A stretch of DNA of 64,000 bases from Acrasis kona. Lineage: Eukaryota > Heterolobosea > Eutetramitea > Acrasida > Acrasidae. Under the pieces are notes generated by a model, which was not told the DNA's origin, ran no database searches, and saw nothing but the letters and a program-made list of their open reading frames with translations. The stretch is taken from assembly GCA_026419775.2 (NCBI GenBank), contig JAOPGA020001029.1, forward strand, positions 1 to 64,000. The letters are read 5' to 3'. The translations under genes and the position numbers were made by a program. Shown here piece by piece: positions 22,583 to 34,628 of this stretch (positions within the stretch are counted from its first letter, which is position 1; each line of letters opens with the position of its first letter).

Positions 22583-24470
22583 TTATATTGACATCCCTTC
22601 TTGATTTTGTTGTTCGTCTTTCTCATCAACTTTGATAGTCACAAGTTTTCTTCTCAAAAAGATCATGATCAACAACTAATTCAAATCGTTAAAAAACTCA
22701 AAAAAATTAATCATCACTTACAGTCATGCAAAACATTGCACTCACAATTCCAAAAAACCATCCTAAACCCTCCGAAGTCCCACCTGGAACCCGAACATTC
22801 ATACCCCACAACCCTGAAACTAGAGTGAGTGGAGCTAATATTGCGGCAAGAATTGTTATTCTGTTCATAAAGTCATCCGTCCTTGACGAAGCCTGTGCAA
22901 TCTCAATTTGGACTTTTGTAAGATAATTAGAATGGGTATGCATGAGATTTTCTCTGGCCAACTCTAATTTGTCAATGCATATTGCCAAGTGGTCAAGAAC
23001 GTCCCTTAGATAAACTTTAATGATATCAGATACAAATTTTAACTCTTGTGAAACCAAATAGGAAGTCATTTTTTGTTTTGGATATAACAACCTTCGCATG
23101 TTGACAATGTTTTTCTTTATCATACCTATTCTCTTTAAAAGATCGTCGTGCTCATCACAACACAACATGAACACCAATTCGTCGAGATTTTCAACATCCT
23201 GGAGGAGGCTGTCAACGTATGGGATACGAACGTCAACGGTAGCATCCAGGAATGCGTACAGAATCCAATCAGGACCTGGAATAGTTGTTTTCCGTCTTTT
23301 TATATTCATTTCCGTCATTTCTGGATTAGTGTCATAATCAAAGGAGTAAGATCCGGTCATTGGTGTTCCTATCTTTTTTGTTAGGGACCTGTTCACATCA
23401 TATTTATACGCAGTGGCGCTCTGAAGTTCTGGTAGAAGACGCAAATGTTGCGGGTTGACTATTCCTGTTGTAATGGGCTGTGTTAAAGAAACTGATTGAG
23501 GGAATTGACGCGGAACGTTTTGACCTTCGTCAACGTCCACCTCAAATTCAGTTCCTATGCGCTTAATTAAAAGATCCAATGCCTTGACAGGCTTTTCGTG
23601 AATGGTGACGACCAAATTCTCGAAGACTATAATGTTGAATTGAGTGAGAGCGAACGAATTCTCTTTGTTGTCAACTTGTGTTGTAAAAACTACAAACATG
23701 TAGTCCTCAAATAACTCCCACTTTTCTCCAGTGTCGTTCTTAATGCAGTCTTCTGTTGTAAGTGGATGTAGGCTGAATAACCTTTCAATTTCGTTCATGT
23801 CTTTTTCCGTTGGCTTTTGAATGTCTATCCATATGGGTTCAGGGCGGTCAATAGAGTCCCCAAGCAAATCTAAAATAGTCGCGTCCTCTTCGACGTTCTT
23901 TCCTCTTTTTTGGTGAGAATCCACTACGAGTTTCCACATTTCAGCTATTTCATTGAATACATGACACTCGTATCCAAGTCCGACAACAGTGAACCTTTTT
24001 TCACTTGATGTGAAATCAATTGATGAGAGTAAATCTTCAACATTGGTATTCTTTTGATATGAGTCGTCAGTAGGATTAAGTACACTTACAACGTTGGGTT
24101 TAATGTTAATGTGATAAGGATATTCCTCTTGTTGTCCTCCTATAGAAGGTCTTCGAAATGAAGTTTGAGAACTTGGTAGCCTAGGACTGTCTGGTGATTT
24201 TTTCACTTCGGGAATGGGAAGAGTAATGTCATTGCTCGATATTGAGAATGAACGTAGTTGCCTTGGGGCATTTGATGTTATTGAAGGTCTTCGTTTGTAT
24301 CCCGTCGACACGATTGAGGGCCTACGATTGCTGTTGCTTGAATCGACAGACGGAAATTGATAAGTATCATTTGGTGACTTCTCATGCTCCTTTGGTGAGT
24401 ATCTATCACCTTGTGGTGATCTTGGTAAACAAGCACTACTATTGAGTGGTCTTCTCCTGGATTCCGACAT
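22583..24470 (-). CDS. CorA/Mrs2/ALR-type magnesium transporter
   Basis: 613 aa from exons 22722-24470 and 22583-22675, with one 46-nt intron (22676-22721) just before the second membrane helix. The first ATG in good context gives MSESRRRPL. An N-terminal low-complexity Ser/Pro/Arg region of about 150 residues is followed by the soluble CorA funnel (WIDIQKPTEKDMNEIERLFSLHPLTTEDC) and a long stalk helix (LDHLAICIDKLELARENLMHTHSNYLTKVQIEIAQ). The pore signature is WGMNVRVPG after the first membrane helix (ILAAILAPLTLVSGL). The second helix is FGIVSAMFCMTLLIMIFL, with a short cytosolic basic end. GMN is the selectivity motif of Mg2+ channels in this family. The extended N-terminus and lack of an organelle-targeting signal resemble fungal ALR-type plasma membrane transporters more than mitochondrial MRS2. 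Confidence 0.9.
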
Positions 24471-25128
24471 CGTTTCAGTTTTCAAATTTGTAACATCTAT
24501 TTATAGATTAAGTTTATTTTAAAACAAACAGACATGATCAACCTACTCTCAACTTATGGTAAGGAAGACCTTTTTTAATTAATAACATTATTTAATGGAT
24601 TACCAGTCTTATTCATCAAGTTTGATTTAATGGTTCAACTTTCCTCATCCTTATTGATTCTGTACAACACAAGTTGAACAATATTCCGTGATACGGTTAG
24701 CGGTTGATGGTTATCAAAGTTAGGTCCAACTAAAGTACTTACATGGATCAATGTTCTCAGACCATATTTCCTGTAATAACACATTCTCTAACCTGTTCAG
24801 CATGGCACAGAAATGCCTCAAAATCAACCTTATAGGTCAGGTGAAACAAACCACCATTTTTCTTGTGTTATAGTTTTGAGTGATTTATGCACTTCAGAGG
24901 AAAGAAGAGAGAAAGTTTATAAACAATAAATTATCTAACTTATTTTATTTGGCCTGTCTCTGCACGTAACGCTCTCTCGGAGCATTTATGGCTTCACTTT
25001 TGTCTTGCTTTGCAATTTTGTTTGTCTCTCCTTAATATTTTCAATGTTGTTGTTATCTGAAACATGTTGAATTTGTTTTGTACGCCATCTTTTTGTTAAA
25101 TAATAATAGTATTTCAAACCAAAGCCAT
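24471..25128. other. Intergenic stretch, nothing recognised
   Basis: About 650 bp between the start of the Mg2+ transporter gene and the 3' end of the P450 gene, both on the minus strand. No open frame with coding character, no RNA gene and no repeat is evident. The promoter of the transporter gene and the terminator of the P450 gene must lie here. Confidence 0.5.
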
Positions 25129-26728
25129 TTATTTTCTTTGTTCAATGATTAGTCTCATATCCTCATCAATAGCATTGAATTCGTCGTATGGACGGTATTT
25201 AATCTCCTCTTGACCTTTTGGTAGTGACAACTTGAATCTGTTTAATACTTTAGCGATGAACATTTTTTGTTCCATGATGGAAAAGTTTTTTCCAGTGCAA
25301 GTATGAGCACCGGTAGAAAATGGATTGAAAGCATAGTAAGGTCTCTTTTTTGAATTTTCTGGTGTAAAGCGATCTGGGTTAAACTCCTCAGGATTGTCCC
25401 AATATTCTGGCTTCATAGCCAAAGCAGCTTGACTCACTCCAACCATATATCCTTTAGGTACGCGATATCCGCCAATAACTACGTCTTCTTGAACCTCCCT
25501 TAAGAACCCAGCGCCTAAGAAATAAAGTCTAAAACATTCATTAAGAGTCATGTTCATGTATTCAAGTTCGGGTAGCTTATCGTAAGGTAAGAAATCATTC
25601 GGTTCAATAAGAGTTTGGATTTCTTCATATACTTTTTGTTGAACATCTTGATATTTAGCTAGACACCATAAAATTATTCCCTATAATGTTACAAAATTAG
25701 GTAGTGCAACGCTTACTAGTCCTGTCGCAGTCGTCTCGTGCCCAGCTAGGAAAAAAGCGCTAATGTTGTGTAACACCATCTCCTCAGTAAATCCCAAATC
25801 TTCAGACTCTACTGCTCTCAGCATACTATCAAGAAGACTGTCTGTGGTTCCCTTTAATTTTCTATTGCGCGCCTCATTTATAATTTGGTTCATACCATCC
25901 ACAAATCCATTATAATGGAGTGTGAAATCTCGTCCATACTTTGTGGGTAGTTTCTTCAAAAAGGGTAAAACCAACTCAGTCATAGATAAGAATTGTGGGA
26001 AGATAAAGTTATAGTGTTCTCTTAGCTCATCTGCCTCGCCACTTATGCATTTAAAGTCATGACCAAATAAACACCTTCCCAAAACATCTCTATAACATTC
26101 AGATATTATGCCAATCTATTTCACTTACAGTGTCAACCTCCCCATGACGTCTGGTGTATTAATGACAGCTTTTCCATCCACAATTTGTGATTGCCTGCAA
26201 GTTAATCTAATGTAAGATAGTTCCTTACCACTTATCTACACATTCATTAATGGTATCGTTGAATATGGGGAAGAAGGTTTCCAAATTGGCGAACGCTGGT
26301 AATATTACATGCTGAGAGTGTTTCTTCCATATCTCCTCTCCCATAGATCCAAATGATTTTGCTATAAGTAGACCACCTGCTGAGGATTCTGGTAGGGTTA
26401 TCGCCTTATAAATTTTACGATCCATCACTATTTTTCTGGCATCCTTAGCGTCTATTGCCCATACAACACTGAGCGGTCCTAGATATGTGTGATATGCGCT
26501 CTCGTTTTTAAACCTTCTGTAGAGATCCATCGCTTTCTCACGATTGCAACCTTTATCATAGCCAAATAGGACTTTTAATGAATACCATATCCCTGCACTC
26601 TTAATAATACCACTGCTACTGGCTGTTTTATTGACAAGCTTCACTCTCCTTTGTGATAACTTCATTAACAGTATGACAACAGCTACTAAAATAAAAGGAG
26701 CTGCCAAGAGAGCTGTGAAAATGCTCAT
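25129..26728 (-). CDS. Cytochrome P450 monooxygenase
   Basis: 496 aa from exons 26229-26728, 26129-26194, 25717-26089 and 25129-25680, with introns of 34, 39 and 36 nt. The start at MSIFTALLAAP gives an N-terminal membrane anchor typical of microsomal P450s. Motifs in order: the I-helix oxygen-activation motif AGHETT, the K-helix E-x-x-R as ECFR, the PERF-like NPDRFTPE, and the haem-binding loop FSTGAHTCTG with its axial Cys. The redox reaction is set by the family (NADPH-dependent hydroxylation in the ER). The substrate cannot be read from the sequence. It resembles CYP4/CYP5-like clans in loop order, without a firm class. Confidence 0.95.
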
Positions 26729-26925
26729 ATTATCGTATTTCAAATAATTACAAAGATCAATAATCTATTAATAGTGAAGAACAACGATTTCAAATTGCTC
26801 GCAATGAATTCAAAATCCTTCTAGTACACTGTAAAGAATTATCCAGAACAACGTATGAAGAGGAGCTCCAAAATTGAGCACAAAATATAACATTACAATT
26901 CTATTTTTAATCATCTACTTCGAAC

Positions 26926-27719
26926 ATGTCTGAAAAGCCTCTAAATGCTGGATCTCTTGATATCATTCAACGACTTGCGGATGATACGTGCGTAAAAGTC
27001 GACCCAACAAAAGATATTGATATCTATTTCAATAAAGCGGGCGACTACTTCAAAAAATATAAGAAGTATTGGTTTGCTGAGGACGGCAACCAACAAGATA
27101 TCGAACGCTCCTATGTATATTTAAAAATGTTTATGCTGTAAGCTAGATTTATACATATGAGTTACAATTACAGGTTAATGAACGATCGGATTCTATTTCA
27201 TCCAACCCTCAATTATGATCAGAAAGCACAAAGGAGATTTGATATTTATAAAAAAGTAATCTTCTACATTCTCACTCGCATTAATGTGCAAAGGCTGTCG
27301 AAAAATCAATAGAGGTACTCGACGAAATCACATCAATACTAGAAAATGACATTTACAAAACCGCTAAACAAGATTCCTCACCTGCTGAAAATACAATCCC
27401 TGAGCCATCTTTACCTCCTCAATTCTACGAAACACCACCACGACACTCTGCAAATCCACCCGAATCACCACCATCTTATCTCCTAACTCCATCTCCTCAA
27501 TCTTCTACATCCTCACCACAAATAAAACCTCCCACTTTTCACATGCCAATCTCAACAAAACCGGTAGAAGAGCAAAAGGGATGGTTTGATGGAATCACAA
27601 ACACATGGAATTATGTATATCAATCAACTAAGGATACAATTGACAAGAAGGAAGAGATCAAGGAATCTTGGAGGAGAGCATTTGACAGTGGTGTAGTTAG
27701 ATCAGAAAATGAAAAATAA
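26926..27719 (+). CDS. USP8-dimerisation/MIT-like domain protein
   Basis: 239 aa from exons 26926-27137, 27174-27255 and 27294-27719 (introns 36 and 38 nt). The N-terminal 120 residues form a helical domain resembling the USP8/AMSH dimerisation module (paired helices around YFKKYKKYWFAEDGNQQDIERSYVYLKMF and a C-terminal helix AVEKSIEVLDEITSILEND). This module recruits ESCRT and clathrin partners in endosomal deubiquitinases. A proline-rich linker with several PPxY/SPP-like stretches (PPESPPSYL) follows, then a short helical C-terminus with Trp residues. There is no JAMM or UBP catalytic domain, so it is not a deubiquitinase itself. Adaptor in endosomal sorting is an inference. The family match is moderate. 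Confidence 0.55.
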
Positions 27720-27860
27720 AATCTATTTAAAACTCTCTTCATGTTTCCTCATTGTAAAAATCCGTAAAAAAAAGAATCGCAACAAGACCACACGAAGAAC
27801 AGTCCTAACACTAAATAATTTATTATCGATACAAATACATGGGTAAAACTTTTGCAGAAT

Positions 27861-29168
27861 TTACGGAAATAAATTCCACTTTAGATCATCCATAACACAA
27901 CCAGTTTCGTCAGCAATGTTTGTGGTCTCATCCGAAATATCAAAATCTATATAATTCAAACCGACGCAGGAACTATTTTCGATAAAACTTTGTAAATTAT
28001 CAAAAGATACATTCACCGAACAAAATCCTCCACACCGAGGAGGACATTCAATCAAGATTGTTTCGCCATCGAACGACAATACTTTCGCATACTCATTCGT
28101 ATCAAGTATAACTATTGGTATGGTTGGTTGGTACATGTATTGAATACCTCCCACTAGATGTATTTTTATAATCTGACCGCCCTTGAGAGATACAAACGAC
28201 GGCTCCACCGACACAATTTCTGTTGTTTGGTCCATGTAAAAATCGATTGGATTGGAATCAAAGGTGGGCGAAATGGAAGCGGAAGCTGATAAGAGTGGAG
28301 TGTCATAATCTGATGTTGGAGTCATTCTTTGTCTTTTTGTACAATCTTCGCTTTTTATACTCTTTTCTCTTCTTTTCTGTTTTCCTCTTCTTGTTATGGT
28401 CTGAAAGATGGCACTGTCCACGTGGGCAAGAAAAACTTCATTCTCCCCGTCAACAAGGGTGAAGCGTATAAATAGTTTTTGACCATTGTTGTGGCTGGAT
28501 TGTGTGACGACAATGTTGTCGAAATGTAGTTCTATTGTGTGTGATTGTGGTAGTCGTTTACCTATACTAACTCTTGCCTTACTCATGTCTGATTGAATAA
28601 CTTTAGGCTGTGAAATTTTGTTGTGGCCCATTAGTGTTGAGGTCACGTACAATTTATCTATAAATACATTTGGATGTGCCGAAAGTAACTCGTTCGTATT
28701 AACATGAAGAGATTGTCTGGGCACAGGCTCTTTGTTTCCTTTCCCACCACTTATTTTTGATGTTTGCTCCACGGTAAGTCCCTTACTTAAATAAAACATG
28801 CTCGAGTGGAATTCAGTGTTTTCGTATTCTTGGTCGTTTTTGTTTCGTGCCTCGTGACAGCATTTATCATCAATTAATTCACGGTCTCTTTTACTGGCAT
28901 TGAGTTGTTCGAGAATGTTAAAATTCGTCACAGGCGACCCTAGTGTTGGTGCGGTACTAGTGCTGGATGTTGGAGTTAGTTGGTGCTCAAAAAAAGTTCT
29001 TGGCGAATTTCCATTACTTCTTGGCGACCTTGCGGCGTTATTAAGGCGCAGAAATAACGGCACCCTTGACTCGTGAAAGTTAATTGGAGTTCTATTAGCA
29101 TCCTCATCCAGAGTCATACAAGTCTTTGCGCTCCCACCCCTTCCAAATGAACCTTGAAATGGTTCCAT
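27861..29168 (-). CDS. IPT/TIG-domain protein, probable transcription factor
   Basis: 435 aa, no intron. The first in-frame ATG is at 29168. The open frame runs further upstream without another ATG, so an upstream exon is possible. Residues 1-125 are low complexity. Residues about 185-265 form a beta-rich block (KARVSIGKRLPQSHTIELHFDNIVV) ending in a basic patch (RRGKQKRREK) that could be a nuclear signal. Residues about 315-410 look like an IPT/TIG immunoglobulin-like fold (VEPSFVSLKGGQIIKIHLVGG ... FDGETILIECPPRCGGFCSVNVSFD). IPT domains accompany DNA-binding parts in CAMTA, Mga2/Spt23 and Rel/CSL proteins. The arrangement suggests a nuclear regulator. The DNA-binding part is not identified. 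The gene converges with the USP8-domain gene. Confidence 0.5.
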   Translation of the reverse strand: MEPFQGSFGRGGSAKTCMTLDEDANRTPINFHESRVPLFLRLNNAARSPRSNGNSPRTFFEHQLTPTSSTSTAPTLGSPVTNFNILEQLNASKRDRELIDDKCCHEARNKNDQEYENTEFHSSMFYLSKGLTVEQTSKISGGKGNKEPVPRQSLHVNTNELLSAHPNVFIDKLYVTSTLMGHNKISQPKVIQSDMSKARVSIGKRLPQSHTIELHFDNIVVTQSSHNNGQKLFIRFTLVDGENEVFLAHVDSAIFQTITRRGKQKRREKSIKSEDCTKRQRMTPTSDYDTPLLSASASISPTFDSNPIDFYMDQTTEIVSVEPSFVSLKGGQIIKIHLVGGIQYMYQPTIPIVILDTNEYAKVLSFDGETILIECPPRCGGFCSVNVSFDNLQSFIENSSCVGLNYIDFDISDETTNIADETGCVMDDLKWNLFP

Positions 29169-29325
29169 GTCTGACTTTTTGAAAGCTGTCACTGGACTGT
29201 CAGATTCCCAGTTTTGGTGAAGTTCGAATATGTTCTCTCTCGAAAATGCACAATCATGGTTAATGTTTTTAAAAATAAAACGAGATGAACTTCCACATTA
29301 CAGTCAATCGATTCATAACAGATAT

Positions 29326-29811
29326 TCATTTATTCCCATACAGAAAAGAGGGATTGGATCCTTTTTGCAGACAATTTCTTCTCCAGCTTAGCAAACTGAA
29401 TAGCAAAGAGATAGTGGTATCGGTTAAGGGAATTCCTTTGTCCTCAGAGTATAAAGGCAGGCTTGTGATTGATGCAATACCATCATCCGAAACATTCTCA
29501 CACCTGTCTATGTCCAGATGAGCGAGTTTCTTCATATTCGAAAAAGCAGCACCTGTGACATTTTTGGATAGCGATGTCAAATTAATTAGTGCTTGAAGGC
29601 AACGATCGTTGATTAATGAGCAGTTTCTAAGATCTAGCTCTATTAAAATAACCAATCCATCCCAATGACTACCATCTGATGTGCTTGGATCTTTTCGCTT
29701 TTTAATCATGTCGAATTGCATTAAAATCTCGTTTGTTTCAATGTTGTTTGTTCTGTACTTCTTTGAATGTTTTAGGGCGACGGCGCACGATATCAAGTAA
29801 TGTGTCTCCAT
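29326..29811 (-). CDS. Short leucine-rich-repeat protein, possibly truncated
   Basis: 161 codons on the minus strand. Two LRR-like units of the cysteine-containing type are readable: LIELDLRNCSLINDRCLQALINL and LAHLDIDRCENVSDDGIASI. These are the LRRs of F-box/LRR proteins. The N-terminus is uncertain because another ATG at about 29820 in a different frame opens MAFDGDTLLDIVRRRP and soon stops. The C-terminus (WRRNCLQKGSNP) departs from the repeat. It may be a decayed or truncated member of an F-box/LRR family. It is transcribed away from the DEAH-RBR gene. Confidence 0.45.
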   Translation of the reverse strand: METHYLISCAVALKHSKKYRTNNIETNEILMQFDMIKKRKDPSTSDGSHWDGLVILIELDLRNCSLINDRCLQALINLTSLSKNVTGAAFSNMKKLAHLDIDRCENVSDDGIASITSLPLYSEDKGIPLTDTTISLLFSLLSWRRNCLQKGSNPSFLYGNK

Positions 29812-29931
29812 CGAAAGCCATGATGTTTAGGAATATTTTTGAAGAGCTTCGTAATTGACCATTTACAATAACTAGCCTTACAAATTAGTCCATTTCATTT
29901 CCTTCGAACAATTAACATTTTAGAACAAATC
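29812..29931. promoter_or_regulatory. Short divergent intergenic region (LRR gene / DEAH-RBR gene)
   Basis: 120 bp between two divergently arranged starts. It must contain the promoter of the long helicase gene. No TATA box is evident. The inference is from spacing alone. Confidence 0.35.
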
Positions 29932-32900
29932 ATGAACACTCCACAAAGGCCAGAGTTACCTATACTCAAGTATAAGAAGGAGATTGTTTCTTTGATCAAA
30001 GACAATCAGGTGGTAGTGATTAAAGGTAGCGCTATAAAGGCATTCTGATCATTTACAAGTTTGTAGGTTCCACTGGGTCTGGAAAATCCACCCAATTAAT
30101 CCAGTACATCTATGATAATAAGAGTACTATTTTCCCAAACAATACTTTTAAATCGGTGGTGTGCACACAACCTCGCAAGGTTGCTGTAAACAATTTATCA
30201 AAGCGTGTTGAACTTGAACGAGGTCCAAATATGAAGAACCAAGTGTCGTCAGAGGTCGGTGGAGCAAGATCAAAAAACGGATTTGGTAGGATCAAATTTA
30301 CGACGGACAGAATGCTTCTGAACGAACTCATCGACCATGTCAGCTTACCCAAGTACTCATGTGTAATAGTGGATGAGGCACATGAAAGAAGTATAGACAG
30401 CGACCTGCTGCTTGGTCTTATGAAACAGTGCCTAAAAAGCAGACCCGACTTCAAACTTGTCGTGTCAAGTGCTACTTTAGACGAGGGCGTTTTCTCTACC
30501 TACTTCAACAACTGCCCCACGTTAGAAGTTCCCGGAAAAGTCTACCCTGTTGACATAAAGTATGAAAATGAGAAGGAAGATTACGTTCAAGCCGCCGTCG
30601 ATAAAACTTTATGGATAGTAGAAAAACGTAAAGAAGGTGATATTTTGGTTTTCCTTACAGGCCAGGACGAAATAGAACAAGCCTACAGAAAACTCAAAGC
30701 AATTAGCAATCAATGTGTGATTTTAATGTGTCATGGAAAGCTTCCGCCAGAAGAACAATGCAAAGTGTTTGAACCAGCACCATCAAACAAGAGGAAAATC
30801 GTATTAGCCACCAATTGTGCAGAGACATCTGTTACTATTGATGGAATAAAATTTGTTGTTGATACTGGGAAGGTCAAGGAGATGGTGTTTGACGAAAAGA
30901 GTAGAATGAATGTCCTGAAAATCAATTTCATCTCTCAAAGCTCTGCAGAACAAAGAAAGGGTAGAGCAGGTCGCACCGCATCTGGTACCTGCTTTCGTCT
31001 GTATTCTAAAAAGACGTTCAAATCCATGGAGAAGTTTACTCGTCCAGAAATACTTCGAACTGATCTTGACTATGCGGTGTTGAAATTAAAGTTCATTGGT
31101 ATTGAGAATGTGGGCACGTTCGATTACATCTCAAAACCAGATCCCGTACACCTTGATCGGGCAATTAAATTTTTAAATAAAGTTGAGGCGACCGACATTG
31201 ATGGGAAGCTCACTCTTCGGGGCATTTTTATGGTATTTATGAATACCTCTCCCTTGATATCCAACCTCATATTGAAAGGTTACGACATGCAATGTGCTCG
31301 TAGTATTATTTCAATTGCCTCTATGTTGTCCATTTCCCACGCTGTTTTCGCTGGTCTCAAAGAAGTAATAAATCAAAAGAAAGTTGAGTTTTGTCATGAA
31401 CGTGGTGATTTGTTTACCTTGTTGAATATTTACAATGAGTATGCGCGCGAAACCAACCCGAAGGATAAGAAAAAGTGGTGTGTGGACCACAACATCAACA
31501 ATAAGAGTCTTATTGTTGCCTTTAAAAAAAGAAAAGAGATTGAAAAAAATGTTAAACAAGCATTAAATTTTCTCAAGTCTAGAAAAGAGTACAGAATAAA
31601 TTATGATGACCTGCTCAAAAAATACGAACCAAATGCATCCGTTGAAACCATTGATTCCATCACAGAAACAATAGCCATGTGCTTTGACTTCCACTGCGCT
31701 ACTTTTAACGGAGTAAAGAAAGCCGGTTACTATCTTGGCGATCTTGATAAAGACGCACACATCCACCCCTCTTCCAGTGTCATATTGGATTCAAAAGAAC
31801 TTCCGGAGATGGTTGTGTGTGTCAGTGTTGTAAGCACAAGTCAAATATTCATGAGGGATATCACCGTAATTCCTCGATCATTACTGGAGCACAAGCTTAA
31901 ATATCTTGTAGACAAATTCAGTCCAAATCAAAATAATGTCTGCTTGAAATTCTCCAACATTGGCCACGAAGTGATGAATCTTTTGGATAATACTTTCAAG
32001 ACCCTATCAGCGGAGCATAATGTTTTTGTTGAGTCAGCATCTCCAAATCTTGCTATATATTGTAGTAATGAATCAATTGAGCAAGTTGAAAAAACAATTA
32101 AAGAAAGAATCGAAGAATTAAAGAAATCAATCTTATCTTCTGAATTAGAGATCAAGACAAGAGCGCTTGGCCAAAGATTGTTAATGGGGGTTGGGGGCGA
32201 GCCTAAAAAATTGTTGCTCAACAATAGCTATGATGCTGTCTACTTCCGATCCAGCGAATCGTACAGTGAGCAACAATTAGATGAAATTTTCCGAGAAAAG
32301 AGTACGAAGATCTTTAAAATTAATCACTACAATAAAAAGAAAAACTCACACACCGATAAAAAAAATGGACTGATTATATTTAAGAAACCGGATGATGCCT
32401 CTGATTTTATAAGCATCTTTGATATGCCAGGGATTTCATTGTCTCCTGGTCAAAAAAGGTCCAACTTTAAAAGTAAAGCCACCGTCGAATTGAAATGGAC
32501 AAAATCAAAAGGGCACGCATTTGTAGAATTCGTCGATACTAACTCGCTTTTGAGATCCTTCAATTTAAATCGCACTATCTTTATGGGCAAACAAATTCAA
32601 ATCAGTATAAGAAAAGATTTGAGTATTAAAGTAAATAACCTCGCACCAGGTGTAGATCGTCGTCATCTTGAAACTTTATTCGGTGGCGTATGTAGCGTAG
32701 TGATTCCTTATGATAAAACTATGCCAAAAATAGGCGATAAAGTGTTGTGTGATATGCTCAGTGAGTACGGTGATATCGAAGATATCTACGCAAACCAAGA
32801 TCATGCTAAAGTCACGTTCTGTAGTTCTCTAAACGCGTTCGATGCTTATTTGAGTATCGACGGTAAAAATCATTTCGGATTTCCATTCCGTGCAAAATAT

Positions 32901-34628
32901 CGAAAGTCTATTTTCTTAAAAGTTCCTTTTTGTGTGTATGAAGCCTTCTCAAATCTTGTTGAAAGTGCAATGGAAGTAGCCTCATCAAGTAACGAAGAGT
33001 TCGAGATTAAGCAGAAGAAAAAAGACATTGTCCATATAGAGTTACATACGTACACTGACAAATACATGAAAGAGTGCTCCAAATTACAGGAGCATTTCAC
33101 TTGTGTACAAGTACCTCTGTACAAAAATTATTCAATTGTATGTTCAGATGCGCAATGGTTAGCGACGTTGAAAGCCAACCATAGCAGCGTATTCATAATA
33201 AAACATCCTGAATCACAGTCCATTAGATTATATGGAGAGTACAATCCAAAGAAGGTTGTAGAATCCTTGGTTAAATCACGATGCCAATCGCTGTTCATAA
33301 AAACAATCTCGAGAGTTGACATTCCAAGAGGGGGAATGAAACCAATTATTAATGGTCTTCTAAATGAGTTAAAGAACACTTGTGAACTGGACGACGTCAC
33401 TTTAGATATCACTAGTCACCAATTGATTATTATGAACACAACAGAGGACAAAATAAAAAAGTTCAAAGAGTTGTTTGATGAAAAAATGAGCAACCTCCCC
33501 GAATACATTGAGACGGGTAAGGAATGCCTAATTTGCAGATCAGAACTTGGTTGTCAAACTTTCCGCTCTGGATTGTGTGGTCATGAATTCTGCTTAGATT
33601 GTGTGAAGAGTCAAGTAGAATTCTCCATCTCCAACAATGACCTTCCCATCAAATGTGTTCAAGTCGGTTGCAACTCTCCTTTCACTATAAACGACCTCAA
33701 GCGTGTTCTTGGTGGTAATCTAGATCGACTATCGCATGCATCTCTAAACACTTTACTCTTGAAAAAGGGTAATGAGTACAAGCCTTGTCCATCTGCGGAT
33801 TGTCCAGAATGCTATCGTGTTGGAGCTACTGCCTTCTCTTGCTCCACATGCAATAATGATTATTGCTTAAAGTGTAATTCTGTTTATCATGGCAAGGGAA
33901 GTTGTCGTGAAGATCAAGAAGAGTTCTTGCAATATAGAAGAGAAAAAGGTGTGAGGAGTTGTCCTAATTGTAATGCTGATATTGAAAAAGACGGAGGCTG
34001 CGACCATGTCGAATGTTCTTTGTGCAGGTGCCATATTTGTTGGGGATGTATGGAGCACTACCCAACCAGTGGAGAAGTTTACGCTTGTTGTAACAGGAGG
34101 CGTTTGGAGCAGATAGTCCAACAAAATGAACCACCAACAAGAAGATATCCACCGGTAATAATAATACCACCGTGGAGAGAACAACAAGCAGAAGCTCGTA
34201 GAGAACAAGTTCCAAGAGTCATTCCCGTTCCTCAGGCACAGCAAATCAGACCAGTGCATCGAACCGAAGCTCGTGAAGAAATTCCAAGAGTCATTCCCAT
34301 TCCTCGGACGCAGCAAGTCAGACCAGTACACCGAACCGAAGCTCGTGAGGAAATTCCAAGAGTCATTCCCATTCCTCGGACACAGCAAGTCAGACCAGTA
34401 CATCGAACCGAAGCTCGTGAGGAAATTCCAAGAGTCATTCCCATTCCTCGGACGCAGCAAGTCAGACCAGTACACCGAACCGAAGCTCGTGAGGAAATTC
34501 CAAGAATAACCCCCATTCCTCAGGTTGAGCAAATCAGAGCAGGAAATCAAGAAGATGCACATATTGCTGATCAAGTGGAACCGCAACCAATTCTGGAGAC
34601 CGTAAAATCATTGTGTGTGATTTGTTGA
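29932..34628 (+). CDS. DEAH-box RNA helicase fused to an RBR-type E3 ubiquitin ligase
   Basis: 1551 aa from exons 29932-30025 and 30067-34628. The single 41-nt intron interrupts the codon before the Walker A motif. Helicase motifs: GSTGSGKST (residues 32-40), CTQPRK, DEAHER (about 134), SSAT, LTGQDEIE, and motif VI QRKGRAGRT. After the helicase C-terminal region comes a long middle part with RRM-like strands (HAFVEFVDTNSLLRSF). Residues about 1184-1345 hold RING1 (CLICRSELGCQ..CGHEFCLDC), IBR (CPSADCPECYR..CLKC) and RING2 with the catalytic-type Cys context EKDGGCDHVEC. RBR ligases use that Cys for a ubiquitin thioester. The same fusion is known in plant DEAH11/DEAH12. The C-terminus carries 24-residue tandem repeats (see the repeat feature). 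It probably couples RNA remodelling with ubiquitylation. Targets are unknown. Confidence 0.92.
34200..34530 (+). repeat. 72-bp coding tandem repeat in the DEAH-RBR gene
   Basis: About 4.5 units of a 24-residue repeat with core AREEIPRVIPIPRTQQVRPV near the C-terminus. Adjacent units differ at only a few bases, so the array is young and probably length-variable. Charged and proline-rich units suggest a flexible spacer or peptide-ligand array. All other frames stay open across it, which explains long antisense frames here. Confidence 0.9.

Noticed and set aside
33867-34586. Long minus-strand frame of 239 codons over the DEAH-RBR 3' end
   Set aside because: It is the antisense of the 72-bp repeat array, where all frames stay open. 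There is no independent motif.
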